From Cladopsammia gracilis (Eukaryota; Cnidaria; Anthozoa; Scleractinia; Dendrophylliidae), in assembly GCA_022457155.1 (NCBI GenBank), contig JAJGOT010000361.1, forward strand, positions 38,501-102,500: DNA of 64,000 nt, in the 5' to 3' direction. The position numbers and the translations under genes were made by a program. The notes beneath the pieces are model-generated. The model was not told where the DNA came from. It worked only from the letters and a program-made list of their open reading frames with translations, and did no database searches. Each line of letters opens with the position of its first letter. Positions within the stretch are counted from its first letter, which is position 1. Below are positions 11,547 to 23,102 of the stretch, in pieces.

Positions 11547-12282
11547 TATAACCTAAATGTCCAATTGCAACATCAAAAACAACATTCGGACATAATATGA
11601 CAGCATTGCATGATGGGAAAAACTTACAGGAGATAGCCCACAGGGCACTTTGATTTGTTTTGTAGTGCAAATTAAGGCCATTGTTATTTAAACCTCACTG
11701 GGATTACAAAATTTAAATAAGAAAGGAAAAACGAAATGAATTCTGGTAGTTGTAGTCAAATGACGCCATCGTGCAAATGGCCTATTTTGATAAGGCGCTA
11801 TGTTTGGACTAAAAAATCGATCTTGTGTGACATAAAATAAACCATGAAACGTTCTTATGCAAGCGCATGAGTACAGGCTACCAGCTAGCCTCTTGTTTTA
11901 CATTTATTTCTGTCGTCCTCTGGCTGTTCGTTCGTGAAGATCAACGAAAGTAGTCATTGACCTTACCCCGATGGAAAATATTTTGTTACAGGGTGGCACG
12001 TGACCAGCCGCAACCAGGGTCTCTCGATGATGACGTAGATGAAGAGAGAGAGGCCCTGGGAACGAAGTTGGGTCTCTCCCGATGATGACGTAGCTGAAGA
12101 GAGAGAGAGAGGTCCTGGGAACGAGGTTCGGAACGAAATTGCTAATAAAACTAAAATGTTTCTAACAAATATGATCATCACGCCTACACGCCTACGCCGT
12201 TGTTGTATTCCGGGCACTTTCGTGTCAAACTGCCATTCTACATTTTTTCACCATACACATCTAAATACTGTGCGGACGAATT

Positions 12283-12844
12283 ATGATTTTCCCCAAAGGT
12301 GTTTTCTGGAGTGCAGTGTTCGGTGGAATACTGATCGGTGGTATTGTTACAATGCTGTCTTTAAAAATTTGGGACGCAAGCGTACGCCGAGAAGAAGAGG
12401 ACAACCCTGAGAACAGACGAGAAGAGCCGATCGCGCGTGGTGTTCAAGAAACCACAAAACTGGCACAGGAACACGATGAAAGGTCTTGTTCAGAACGTGA
12501 GTGTATATATTTTTTATTCCTAAGAGAGAGGCAGATAATCATCCTCGTGAAAACGGGGATGCAAACTCGAGAACTCGCGTGTACGTATTCTTCAAGGTTA
12601 AGAATTTTTTTTCAAAAAAAAGCAAAACCTGTATAAAATATATATGCTAGCCGCTTACCGTTCAGAAACCGTTCAGAAAGTATTTTTACTTCACTTATGA
12701 TCACAGCTCTAACTCTCTAAACCAGAAGCTCCTGTCTGAACTGAAATTCGAGTAAACACGCGTTTTCTCGCGCGATGCACTCGCGTGTTGTTTTCAGTAT
12801 GCCTTACTTTTTCAGTAACAGCAGGAGCTCCTGGTAACAGCTAA
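12283..12844 (+). CDS. Array microprotein copy 3 (proposed two exons)
   Basis: Exon 1 is 12,283-12,496 and proposed exon 2 is 12,816-12,844, in the same phase as copies 1 and 2, for about 80 residues. The helix matches copy 2 apart from Ser at residue 10, and the tail ends DERSCSE before the donor. The downstream part of this unit contains a 3.4 kb foldback insertion at 13,370, after the proposed stop, so the coding part is intact. Function is unknown. Confidence 0.55.
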
Positions 12845-13925
12845 AGAGACAGAAGTGCGAAGCCCTGATTCTGGAACAGGCTAATTAGAATGTAAAGTAT
12901 TTTTTTAACTGCTTTCTTAGCTTGTTCTTTGATTGCGGCGAAGCTACATCAGCTGATTTAGTGATCCTCGCGTGGATGCAGACCCCGTTGTTACGGAAGG
13001 TCATCGTCATCGGTCATCGGTCTTTCATCGGCACGCGTTCAACATTCTGTACTTCATTGCCGCTATTATCATAGTGGACGTCTCAGACATCTCTTAACGC
13101 AAAATTGTCAAAAGGTCATATTTGTGGGTTGTGATTGGTTGATTTCGATCAATTTTGTCAGTTTGTTTTCAGAGGTAGGGGTCCAATGTCTGTGGCCAAT
13201 TGTTTTGTGTGCTAATATTCTAATGTTTTAACAAAAGAACATATATATCGGGCATGGTACAACAGTTTTGTTTTTCACTGCCGCAAATATCATAGCGGAC
13301 TTCTCAGACATTTTGCTTTACGCAAAATTGTCAAAAGGTCGTATTTGTGGGTTGTGTTTGGTTGATTTCTACGGTGGCCCAAAAGGGCCACACACAAACA
13401 AAAAAGAAAACAAATTAAAAAAAGCAAAACGCAAACAAAAAAGCCAAACGCAAACAAAAAAGCAAAACGCAAACAAAAATGTACAACGCAAACAAAAAAG
13501 CACAACGCAAACAAAAAACGAAACGCAAACAAAAAAGCACAATGCAAACAAAAAAGCATAACGCAAACCAAAAAGCAAAACGTAAAAAAAAAGCAAAACG
13601 CAAACAAAAAATCAAAATGCACTGACAAAAGAAAAACAGATTGGGAGCGAGGTTAACATCCGGAAAACGAGGTAAGAATAGAAAACTGGGATGGACTGGT
13701 CGCTGGTTGTGCCGAGGAGTACTAGGAACGACTTTCCGATTTGGGCTTCAGAAACCAATATGGCGGCCTAAATGCGATGAAACTCACGCTCAATGGAAGC
13801 GTTTAAGCTGAAAAGAAGCGTGGGTTTACGGTACACTTTACGAAGTTTGCGATTGTGACAATCTTTGAAGAATTTCTTGATCTTCTATGGCAAGCCATCC
13901 TTGTAGAAATGTCTGATTAAGCTGT

Positions 13926-14600
13926 CTTTGTCCCGCTGGCCGGTAATAGTACACTAGTACCATCCAGAGGGACATCCTAAATTATAGCGGCATTTGTTTG
14001 CATGTACATCACATCTGGCTGTTTATTGATTTGGCTATTGTTCTCTTTTACAATGGCGCGTATGTATAATTAATGTTGGGGTTATACGGAAATCTTGCCG
14101 TGTTTTTATTCATGAAAGTTGCCTTGTCCTTTTGGCCTGTATCACCGAAGAAATAGTACCGCCCAACGGGACATCCTAAATTATATCAGCAGTTTGTTGC
14201 ATGTACATCACATCTAGCTTTCATTGTTACATTGTAATACAGATCTTGCTTTCTATAGGTTTCTACCAGCTCGGGACTAACTGAACAGGAATATTTTTAT
14301 TCATGAAAGTTGTCTTGTCCCTGTGGTTGGTATTACCTAAGAAAAAAGTACCGTCCAGGGGACACACTAAATGATATTAGCCATAAGCTCACATTTACAT
14401 CACTCACATGTGGGTTTTTACCTCACAACTTATTTCAGACTTTGCTTGTTATAGATCTTCACCATGGGTCGATGAGTTACCAGATATATTTTGGTGCTCA
14501 GTGGTCTTGTCCCTTTGGGCGGTATTATCTAAGGAAATAGTACTGATCAGAGGGACGTGATTGATTATATCACCAGTCAGCTATGACATCTTGCTTTTTT
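13926..14600 (+). repeat. Four imperfect tandem repeats of about 190 bp
   Basis: Each copy starts near CTTGTCC and contains AATAGTAC, GGGACA and ACATCAC blocks, at about 13,930, 14,117, 14,310 and 14,502. Similarity falls from the first to the last. The first copy belongs to the inverted arm. Confidence 0.6.
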
Positions 14601-16208
14601 ATTTCATGACTTATTTCATACCTTAGTGTATGAATGATCCACCAGTTAGATGTAATAGATTGTAACAGCAGTATATTTTTCAACATTTTTTTGTATAATT
14701 TTGAAGCTTTCTTTTCTTTACCCACGATGTTTATGTTAAAAAAATATATATGCATATCTTCATTGGAATAAAGCTAGTCATTAATGTATCCCTGTCTCAT
14801 TGGTATTGGACCTTGTTGTAACAACAACAACAACAATTCTTTACTGAGCTCTTAATATCTCATTGAACTTTACATATTTTATATGTGTGAAAATACAACT
14901 TTAAAATAAAGGAAATTGAATGTGCGAGCTTGAAAGCTAAAAAACTGTTAGATGTTCTGCCTCCAATCCAACTTGTTGTAGGTCAAAATATGAGCAGGTG
15001 AAAAAAAAAAAGAAAAAAGCCAGTGGCAGATCGATTCAGTAAAAAAAAAATGAAGTGGCTGTGAAGCCTAGGCATTGCCAGGCATCTACTCCCCCCCCCC
15101 CCCCCCCCTCCCCACCCCTACTGAAAAAAATATATTCATGGAGATAGAGTGGAACCTCTCCACAATGCCTCCCTTGGCCGTTGTAGAAAGGAGTAAACAA
15201 TAGTGAATGTATCCACTGGGGAAAAAAAAGAAACAAGCAGCTGTTTTCAGGAGCCCCGTGTCCCGTTGCTGTGGAGAAGTGACCATTAGAGGAGGTTCAT
15301 CTGTACTTTGAACTGATTATAGAATTCTGAGAGCATTTTTATCCAGAAAATAGGTCTCTAGAAGACAGATAAAAATACTAGACAAAAAGTGGGGCTCTGG
15401 CACCTTGCCTTTTAAGTTGTGGATTCTCTCAAATTTATAATAAGGAAAGCCCATTTTATACTTTTGCATTGATAATTTTCCAAGCAGAGAAGGCAACATT
15501 TCACTGACAGAAGAAGACTTGGAAACCCTTGAACCAGGCACTTGGTTTCATGACTAATGTCTCATTTCATGTCATCTACAATTTGGATACGCACAGTCAA
15601 CGGCGAACTCAGAATCCTTCAAAATCGCTCAAAAATCACTTTTACGGCAAAAGGACGACAACACACAACAAATAAGGTAATTTAACGTTTATCTAGCATT
15701 GATCAGTACATACATTTGGCGATACGTCGCTATAATATGAAATTTAGGTAAATCCCATACATTTCCTATAAAATTACAAATGGTCATTATGTTACACAAA
15801 CAGATTGTATGGGCTCCCTATGGTGATACCAGCCAAAAGGACAAGGCAGTTCATGAATAAAAACACGGCAAGATTTCCGTATAACCCCTACATTAATTAT
15901 GCATACGCGCCATTGTAAAAGAGAACAATAGCCAAATCAATAAACAGCCAGATGTGATGTACATGCAAACAAATGCCACTTTTATTTAGGATGTCCCGCT
16001 GGATGGTACTAGTGTACTATTACCGGCCAGCGGGACAAAGACAGCTTAATCAGACATTTCTACAAGGATGGCTTGCCATAGAAGATCAAGAAATTCTTCA
16101 AAGATTGTCACAATCGCAAACTTCGTAAAGTGTACCGTAAAACCACGCTTCTTTTCAGCTTAAACGCTTCCATTGAGCGTGAGTTTCATCGCATTTAGGC
16201 CGCCATAT

Positions 16209-16383
16209 AGAGCGTATGCACATGACGTCACGGCGGCCATATTGGTGTACCAAAACAATAGAACGGCGGCCATGTTGGTGTACCAAAACAATCCTGTGGG
16301 ATTTGAACGCTTTTCTTATGTTAACACTTTCTTTTGTTCCAATAAATTTGCATAGCTGCTTGCCACGTGAGTGCATACGCTCT
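16209..16383. mobile_element. 175-bp MITE inside the right foldback arm
   Basis: AGAGCGTATGCAC and its inverse bound an insertion that the left arm (near 13,763) lacks. The flanks show AT on both sides. Two imperfect copies of a CGGCGGCCAT..TTGGTGTACCAAAACAAT block lie inside. Confidence 0.7.
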
Positions 16384-17467
16384 ATTGGTTTCTGAAGCCC
16401 AAATCGGAAAGTCGTTCCTAGTACTCCTCGGCACAACCAGCGACCAGTCCATCCCAGTTTTCTACTCTTACCTCGTTTTCCGGATGTTAACCTCGCTCCC
16501 AATCTGTTTGTCTTTTGTCAGTGCATTTTGATTTTTTGTTTGCGTTTTGCCTTTTTGTTTGCGTTGTGCTTTTTTGTTTGCGTTGTACTTTTTTGTTTGC
16601 GTTTTGCTTTTTTGTTTGCGTTTTGCTTTTTTGTTTGCGTTTTGCTTTTTTGTTTGCGTTTTGCTTTTTTGTTTGCGTTTTGCTTTTTTGTTTGCGTTTT
16701 GCTTTTTTTAATTTGTGTTTTCTTTTTTGTTTGTGTGTGGCCCTTTTGGGCCACCGTAGATTTCGATCCATTTTGTCAGCTTTTGTTTCAAGGGTCAGTG
16801 AAGGGTCCGATCAGTTTGTGGCCATAATTATGATCGACGGCAACGTGAAATGAATCAAACTTCAGAGTTCGCGTGTTATTGAAAGGCGCAGAAGGCCATG
16901 CATGTAGAAGAAAATATATTTTAGGTTAAAATATAAAGTACTTGACATCCGTATCAAAACGTTCTATCTTAAAATTTTTCTTCATAAGTTTAACTAACGG
17001 GTGATAATGCAATACATAACATCTACGGAACAGTAGAAGCTGACAAACGATTTTAGCAATTTATATTGTGAATTAGTTCTAGTCTAGCAGTAAGAACAAT
17101 TTGCCATTTTTTTCTTATACTTATTTCATTTCTCTGTTTTCGCAGGACGGCAGCCGTCGCCCCCGGGCAGTCGCCATGAGTCATTTTAGCCGCTTAATCA
17201 GAAGCTTGTTGAGTGCAGCCTTTTGATTTTCCAGAACGCTTCGTAGCTTCACCACTTAGAACTTTGTAAACATTAGTTGATTTGCGGGTCTCATTCGTGA
17301 CTTGAAATGTGATTTTTTAATTATACTGTTTTGTTTAAATTGCAGCGAGCAAAAAGTTATGTATTTTCAATATCAGAGCCTGGTGCCACAACTGTAAATT
17401 TAGTTACCGCTACCTCTAAGAATTTAGATTCGAGCAAGCTATTTTTACTCAAATGCTGTTGTAGTTA

Positions 17468-18323
17468 CAGTGGAAGCTCTCGTAAGCGGACACCCTCGGA
17501 ACGCAAAAAAAGTGTCCGTAACTGGAGCTGGCCGCTTACGAGAATGGTTCTCGTAAGCGGCCACTAGAGGTGTAGGGGATAGATGGCCGCTTACGGGAGC
17601 TTGCCCAGCTAACAATAAATACAGTACTGTATTGGAAATACAAAAAAATACCGCCGTATTAAATGACATTTTTGTTTTATTGCGCCCTATACTGTACAAC
17701 CCTACGATATAATGACGATAACTGAACAGTATTACAGTGTATACTGCAGTACTAGGACTTTCCCTTAGTGATTTTTAAAAACAACAAATTATAATTGCAA
17801 CCAACATCGACATATTCAACATTAACAGCCTCAACAAAAAGTAGTGATACAGTTTAAAATGTTTACGACCTGTGTGTCTTTCAGTGAGGCTTCAGTTTAT
17901 ATTAGTCTGGTTAGTGTGTTAGTGTTGTGCTGACAACGTTGTAATTCCAGGGCATATGCATGTAAGTGGTGTTTCGAAATGTAACCGGACGTGGATGACG
18001 ACAAAACAAACACTGAAATATGGTACACACTGTAATTACTGTAAATGATTGTGACGAACGGCGATGTGAAGTTGATTGACAAAAACAAGATACAGAGGTT
18101 GTTAATAGGATTTTCTTTGGGGTGTCCGCTTACCGGAGCTTAAAAACAAAGAAAAAGTCTAAGTCGTAATCTCTGAAAGTGTCCGCGGCCACTTACGGGA
18201 ATGTCCGCTTACGAGAATGTAAAAATACATAGTTTGTATGGGAGTTAAAACGGGGTTTCAAACAAGGCGGCCGTAAGTAGAGCTGTCCGCTTACGAGAGT
18301 GTCCGTTAAGAGAGCTTCGACTG
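17468..18323. mobile_element. 856-bp TA-flanked MITE of the CTCTCGTAAGCGGAC type
   Basis: The left end is CAGTGGAAGCTCTCGTAAGC and the right end is the inverse of CAGTCGAAGCTCTCTTAACG. TA is duplicated at 17,466-17,467 and 18,324-18,325, and unit 2 shows the empty site. Short GTCCGCTTACG repeats recur inside. A related fragment lies at about 53,395-53,563. Confidence 0.75.
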
Positions 18324-18709
18324 TATTAAAATATGCTACAGTGAACGCTTTGTTATTCGATGATAAGATTTTTGTCCTTTCTACTTACATAATATAATCA
18401 TAATCTGAGTCTTGAAAAGGATACTAAAAACCTGCTAACTCTGTGTTACTCGAAGGGTTTCAAGCGATATGTTTCCCCCAACCTCGGATCTAAATTTGTT
18501 ATTTCGGTTCGGGTATATGAAAAACTCATCGATACAACCAGAAAGAACACCTTAAAATTAAGAAGACCCTAAACTTTGAGCTTTCTTTCTTGCTTAGAAG
18601 CAAAGCCAAGTGATAGATCAGTGAATTTTTATATTTTACAGACCGTCTCAATAGCGGTACCTTTCTCTCCGCTTCTGAGCAATCCGCGTCGAAAAAAACG
18701 GTTGTATAT

Positions 18710-20172
18710 CCCACGATTTTGAAAAACGCCCACCTATTTGTCACGGTTGATTTCATTTGCCGATTGACAGCTTGTCAACAAATAAGCCAATTACAGATTA
18801 CCGGATGTAGAATTTTACTTCCTTCAAAAGATAAAACGTTTCGAATTCGTAAACGGCTTCACAGATTCATGGAATCAATAAACCTTCTCGCCATTTCAAC
18901 ACAATTCCGACTTAAATTAGAAGAAATATCCGTATATTTGCTTGCTTTGACTTATTGAATCCAACACCGGTTAACAGAGCCGGTGAAATAATTCCCGCTA
19001 ATAAAAAGATAACACTTCTCAGCTCAACTACTCAGCGCGCGACTGTACTGCTGTGTTTGTTTACGGTTATATTATTTCTAGTTCAAAATCAATCTTCGCT
19101 TTCCTCGCTATTTTCTGACTTTTCTATGATAGGAGCACTAATCATTCAGCTTCATTTCATCTTATATTTTGCTGTAACCAAAATAAAACTCGAATCGGTC
19201 CACAAATGCAAATAGATCTTCCCACACTTGCCACTTTCAATTCAACGCCGATATAAACAAACAGCCACCGAAATAGATCACTTTCAACTTTAAAATTTGG
19301 GATGAAATCGTGGTGTCAATTGGAGTCAATTAAGTTTTTGAGAAAGTCTAAACCTTAATGACTGGATTTGGGTACTATTTGACTTTTGACTCGCCTTTTT
19401 TGTATCGATCCAACGATCCAACTAATTTAAAATAGGCATAATTTACCGATCACTACAAACCGGCATGGACGACAACAGTCAAACTAAACCACGATAATTT
19501 TTTTCAACGGGTCTACTCAAGTCTAAGAAAAACATTTCCTGGCCTATTATTAATAGAGGAATAAGGTACATATTGTTTTCTTTCCGTGCTTTTACATTTA
19601 AGCGAGGAAATCCTTGTGTAACTTTGACTATAAATTAAATACGTGCGTTCTTCCAAATTTCCTTTTGTGTATATCGTCCAAGCAGTCCAGTTTTTCATTT
19701 AAATCGCACGCCGTCATTCCCATACAATTTACCTCTTCGACTGGATCCCGAATTATGCTTTGCAATGGAGAAATAACACTGAATAATACTGGAATAGCCT
19801 GTACCTCCTTGCCTTTTACTTCGCACTCCGCACATCATAACAAACAACTGAAAAATTAAACTCTTGCCGAATCCTGTTGGCAATACGGCCATTAAATCGT
19901 TGCCGTTAAAAAGATGGCGCATTGCCCTTTCTTGTTCCGTTTTCAAAGTAAAAGCAAGCCCCCGCTTCGCTCAGCTCCGACAAAACTTCGGTCAAACACG
20001 TTTCAAAATCTTTCACATGTTCTCCGAGCTCCATTTTGATCTCGCAAGTCACGCTCAAAATATTTTGCGTGATAATTTGATAGCTACCTGTCAAACCTGT
20101 CACTCAAAGTGACCACACCGCACCAATCAGGAGCCTCGTTCGTGGACGAACGGCGTTTTTCAAAATCGTGGG
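18710..20172. mobile_element. 1.5 kb inverted-repeat element carrying a RecQ-like helicase fragment
   Basis: CCCACGATTTTGAAAAACGC at the left and its inverse at the right bound the element. The left junction is clear because units 1 and 2 continue differently after GGTTGTATAT. The right flank is another repeat, so no target duplication is visible. The helicase fragment is on the minus strand, starting near the right end. The rest (18,730-19,690) has no gene that I can support. Confidence 0.65.
19695..20103 (-). pseudogene. RecQ-like superfamily 2 helicase, N-terminal fragment
   Basis: Read on the minus strand, the first frame begins MTGLTGSYQ and runs to SELSEAGACFYF. A single-base frameshift near 19,945 leads into LKTEQERAMRHLFNGND, which matches the Q-motif region. 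Next comes the Walker A segment AVLPTGFGKSLIFQLFV, very typical of RecQ-type helicases. Recognisable similarity then ends, and DEAH and the later motifs are missing. It is a broken, 5'-only copy, probably captured by or left from the element around it. Confidence 0.65.
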
Positions 20173-20385
20173 GTTTGCAGGCAAGCGTTCCCTCATCTCC
20201 CCACTCCCACCCCCGTCCGCCGATTTTTTGGCTCTCGCCCCAATTTTCGCGCGGCCAGAATGCGGAAAAATTCGTTCGTACGGGAACGCTTGCTACGCAG
20301 GCTACCCTCTTGGCCTCATTTTCGCTTGAAAATTCCTTTGTATTTTGAACATGCTGACGAGGCCAAGAGGGCTAATTAAAATGCA
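20173..20385. mobile_element. Two small foldback fragments
   Basis: GCAGGCAAGCGTTCCC near 20,178 is the inverse of GGGAACGCTTGC at 20,281-20,292. Then CCCTCTTGGCCTC at 20,306 pairs with GAGGCCAAGAGGG at 20,358-20,370. Both look like MITE remains lying between two unit fragments. Confidence 0.55.
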
Positions 20386-20429
20386 TATAAAAGAATAATA
20401 AATTGCCCGCCATTTTGGAATAAGGTGTA

Positions 20430-21004
20430 TATAAACATAATTGAGTCTTGAAAAGGATACTAAAAGCCTCCTATAAAGTCCGTGTTTAATACTTAAAGGT
20501 TTTCAAGCGAGATGTTTTCCTGTAAGTTCAGAAAACCTGGTACCTAGTCTTCTAAATTCGTTTAATATTTCGGCTCGGGTATATATGAAAAACATCGATG
20601 CTACCAGAAAGAACACCTTAAAATTAGGAAGACCTTAAACTTTGAGCGTTCTTTCTTGCTTAAAAGCAAAGATGTGCGTCAGTGAATTTTTAGATTTTTA
20701 CAGACCGTCACAATGTTTGGCGGTATTCACAGTCTGACCGTCATGTAAACATCGCGACATTCACTGACCTTTCTCTTTGCTTCTGAGCAATCCGCGTCGA
20801 AAAAACTGTGGTACATCGCTTTCTGTAATGTCACTGTACACCAAAACACTTGTATTGATCATTTGTGTATGTGTAATCTCCCTAACGCCGCAAAATACTT
20901 ACTCGAGGCTGGGTTTACGGACTGTACGCGCACACAAAATATCAACCGCAGAATTTTAAATAGGGGAATCCCCTAATGTTTGGAAAACAATAGATGTTTT
21001 GACG
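20430..21004 (+). repeat. Tail fragment of a further array unit (3b)
   Basis: This begins with the TGAGTCTTGAAAAGGATAC block that opens every tail and runs to the kinase-bearing element. It resumes at 24,471. It lacks a gene copy. Its sequence is closer to unit 4-5 tails in parts (the CAGTCTGACCGTCATGTAAAC region), so the array has at least two tail subtypes. Confidence 0.7.
20963..20973. promoter_or_regulatory. Candidate NF-kB-type site, unit 3b tail
   Basis: This is an identical GGGGAATCCCC. The preceding bases have diverged (TTTTAAAT in place of TTCAATTA), yet the palindrome is unchanged. Confidence 0.4.
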
Positions 21005-21633
21005 GGCATACTGTATTTCGCGGACTGGACTGGACTGGACTGGACTAGTAAAACGCGGACTCAAAAATTTGTAAAACGCGGACTCAAAAATTTGTAAAAC
21101 GCGGACTCAAAAATTTGTAAAACGCGGACTCAAAAATTTGTAAAAAAATTCCGGGAGTCCACATTTCTAACCCCACATTTCTAATTCCCCCCCCCCCCCC
21201 CCCCCTAAAAAAAATAAAATAAAATAAATAAAGTCAGACCCCCGTCATGGACGTTTCGAGTACACATCCCCCCGCTGGGTTGTAGCTCGGGGGGTCGTAG
21301 CTTGCAAACCAGTCTATTTTGTTTCGGGACTAGGTTATAGTTTGTTGTGTTACTTTCAAAACTAACACACCATCGATATCTTAAATGCAATTGAGCAAGC
21401 CCAAAACAGTTTTACAGGCCCGAAAAGGTACCGAACGAGCCCCAGTTAAAGGAAGGCCAAAATTTGTCACGCATTATTACACGCACCAAGAGCCTATTTT
21501 TTATGGGCTCCTGACGCACGCAGCATTCAGCATTCAGCATTCATATTATATTTTATTTTAGCCTTTTTCCCAGCCTCCACACCTGAAGCATAAGATTTTG
21601 AATTTTTATTGTCATTACGTGACACTGGATTAA

Positions 21634-22354
21634 GGTTACAGTGTACCTTCGGGGGTGTCTCCAGTATAACAGCTCTAGCGTCTTAAGATTACACTTAATA
21701 TACCTAAACCCAGATATCAAATTAAAGCTTATAGAGCTGGCTATCTAAATATGGAAATCATTTGGTAATAAAATGAATTGTGCAATTTTTTACGACGTCT
21801 AAATTCGAACATCCGAATCAGCTTTAAAACGCTATAACTCAAAGCGATTATTATATTTTGCTAATTTGATTTGTTCTCGGATTTCCGGACACGAAGCGCT
21901 AAAAAAACGTGTCGGCGATTTCCCATATTCAATTGCAGTGAAAAGTTACAGAATATTTTCGAAAAGGGGAGAAAAAAAATTGGAATGATCGCACGGAAAT
22001 GGCTCTTGACGAAAAAGTTTTCGGAATTAAGAAATTCGCCGACACTTTTTTATTGATTATATGTTAGCCTAGCTTCTGTCCAAATTTAAGGAAAATCGAA
22101 CAAATTCCCTTTGAGTTGTAGCTCTTTAAAGTGTCCCCAACAAGCGAAAAATTAACTTTGAGAAAACGGCGCTTAAAAAAACATATCGCTTAATAAACAA
22201 ACTCCGCCCACAAAAGTTATACCGTCATTTCTCCGTCAATTTTCACTATTTTTCGATACTTTTTTTGGGGGGATGAAAGTTCGTTCTGTAAACTTTGTTT
22301 TAACGCCAAAAAATAATTTTCAATAAATTTTCGATCTGAAGGTACACTGTAACC
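21634..22354. mobile_element. TTAA-flanked MITE, copy A
   Basis: GGTTACAGTGTACCTTCGGG and the inverse end GGTACACTGTAACC lie between TTAA at 21,630-21,633 and 22,355-22,358. Copies B (27,785) and C (54,618) are nearly identical along their length. A TTAA duplication fits Kolobok or piggyBac; the GG ends favour Kolobok. Confidence 0.8.
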
Positions 22355-22448
22355 TTAAGTGACATCGACAACGGAAACGAGGCTGTTGACCTTTGAGCAG
22401 TAAAATCGCGCCAAAATTCGGAATATATTTTCACGTGGCGGCGCGAAG

Positions 22449-23102
22449 ATGGCGGCTTGTTTTAAGCTTCCATCGCTCGCTAAATGGCCAAAACCAAAAA
22501 CACAGTTTCCTGAGTTCGAATGGAGTGAGGTAACTGTAGAGAAGGAGCTCGGAAGCGGTACGTTTGGTTCAGTTTACCTTGTCAAATACGAGAAAGAACA
22601 CCGTCGAAATGTTATTGTGAAAAAAATGAAAGGTGAATCGGCTGAAGCAAGACGTCGATTCGAGAAGGAAGCGGCGATCCTAAAAACCGTGAAAGGCCAT
22701 AGAAATGTGACTGAGTTTTTAAGATTTTGCCGAGAACCCTACGCCATAATGATGGAGCATGCTTGTTTTGACTTCAATCCGTTGGGAGTTAAAAAACAGG
22801 TAAATTCGCTTGAAGATTTTTTACATTTCGTTGATGCGGAATTCGACTTTACGTCGTTCGCAGATGTCTTGTTACTGTGTGCGCGGGACGTTGTTTCCGG
22901 ATTGGACTTTCTTCACAAGAACAATATCGCGCACAGAGATCTAAAGCCAGGGAACACCTTGGTCTGCAATCAACATTACAGCAAACAGAATGATGTGGAT
23001 CTGGCCAAATCCTATGCTGAATGCCCCATTGTCTGCAAACTTGCAGATTTTGGTTTGAGTCGTTCCCCTGACATGCACCCCTATTTTACACTTATTGCAT
23101 AA
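22449..23102 (+). CDS. Truncated serine/threonine protein kinase ORF inside a transposon
   Basis: The 217-residue intronless frame starts at an ATG in an AAGATGGCGG context. Visible motifs are the glycine loop GSGTFGSV (residues 35-42), a VIVKK lysine (58 or 59), HRDLKPGN (162-169) with catalytic Asp164, and DFG (200-202). It stops about 15 residues after DFG, so the activation-segment end, APE and the rest of the C-lobe are missing. A 22-residue acidic/aromatic insert (about 170-192) separates the catalytic loop from DFG. Similar LPEF-W-x-leader kinases are numerous in anthozoan genomes as I recall. It could not fold as a full kinase; it may be a captured fragment, a decoy or simply dead. 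It lies between a MITE and short repeats within the 9-bp-duplication element. Confidence 0.75.
   Translation: MAACFKLPSLAKWPKPKTQFPEFEWSEVTVEKELGSGTFGSVYLVKYEKEHRRNVIVKKMKGESAEARRRFEKEAAILKTVKGHRNVTEFLRFCREPYAIMMEHACFDFNPLGVKKQVNSLEDFLHFVDAEFDFTSFADVLLLCARDVVSGLDFLHKNNIAHRDLKPGNTLVCNQHYSKQNDVDLAKSYAECPIVCKLADFGLSRSPDMHPYFTLIA

Larger units (their letters stand above)
8297..11783. mobile_element. 3.5 kb inverted-repeat element carrying a PIF1-like helicase remnant
   Basis: The left end AGGCCATTTGCACGATGACG and its right-end inverse bound the element. The empty site in units 1 and 7 shows an AT duplication at 8295-8296 and 11,784-11,785. A short hairpin (CTCCTGTAAGTTAA and its inverse) lies at 8348-8384. 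The interior has two imperfect copies of a block with GTTTAGCGAGCGCA near 8550 and 8785. Apart from the helicase remnant at 10,690-11,270 and a nested MITE, 8400-10,450 is AT-rich and I see no gene in it. The superfamily is uncertain. Confidence 0.75.
13370..16758. mobile_element. 3.4 kb foldback element with 19-bp subterminal repeat arrays
   Basis: The element begins TACGGTGGCCCAAAAGGGCC and ends with the inverse. GATTTC is duplicated at 13,364-13,369 and 16,759-16,764, and the empty site is intact in unit 2 at 6957. Both ends carry arrays of a 19-bp unit (GCAAAACGCAAACAAAAAA) in opposite orientation, 13,400-13,620 and 16,540-16,705. The inverted arms go on inward to about 14,146 and 15,820. 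The centre has four imperfect 190-bp repeats from about 13,926 to 14,600, a poly-C run at 15,090-15,108 and no coding frame that I can support. The 6-bp duplication does not point clearly to a superfamily. Confidence 0.8.
11784..18709 (+). repeat. End of unit 2 and array unit 3
   Basis: The tail of unit 2 resumes at 11,784 and a transposon fragment follows (11,830-11,905). Unit 3 carries gene copy 3. The unit is split by the foldback element at 13,370-16,758 and by the MITE at 17,468-18,323, and is cut off at 18,710 by the RecQ-bearing element. Confidence 0.75.

Noticed and set aside
13386..13620. CRISPR-like array of 19-bp repeats (also 16,540-16,705, and the 23-bp arrays at 21,048 and 24,250)
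   Set aside because: The repeats are contiguous without unique spacers, occur mirrored at both ends of a transposon with target duplications, and the genome is eukaryotic.
13290..13628. Long frames rich in Phe/Cys or Lys/Gln across 13,290-13,628 and 16,487-16,853
   Set aside because: They are translations of the 19-bp tandem repeat in all frames, since a non-multiple-of-three unit without stops stays open by chance.
15036..15286. Gly-rich minus-strand frames near 15,100
   Set aside because: They are created by the poly-C run.
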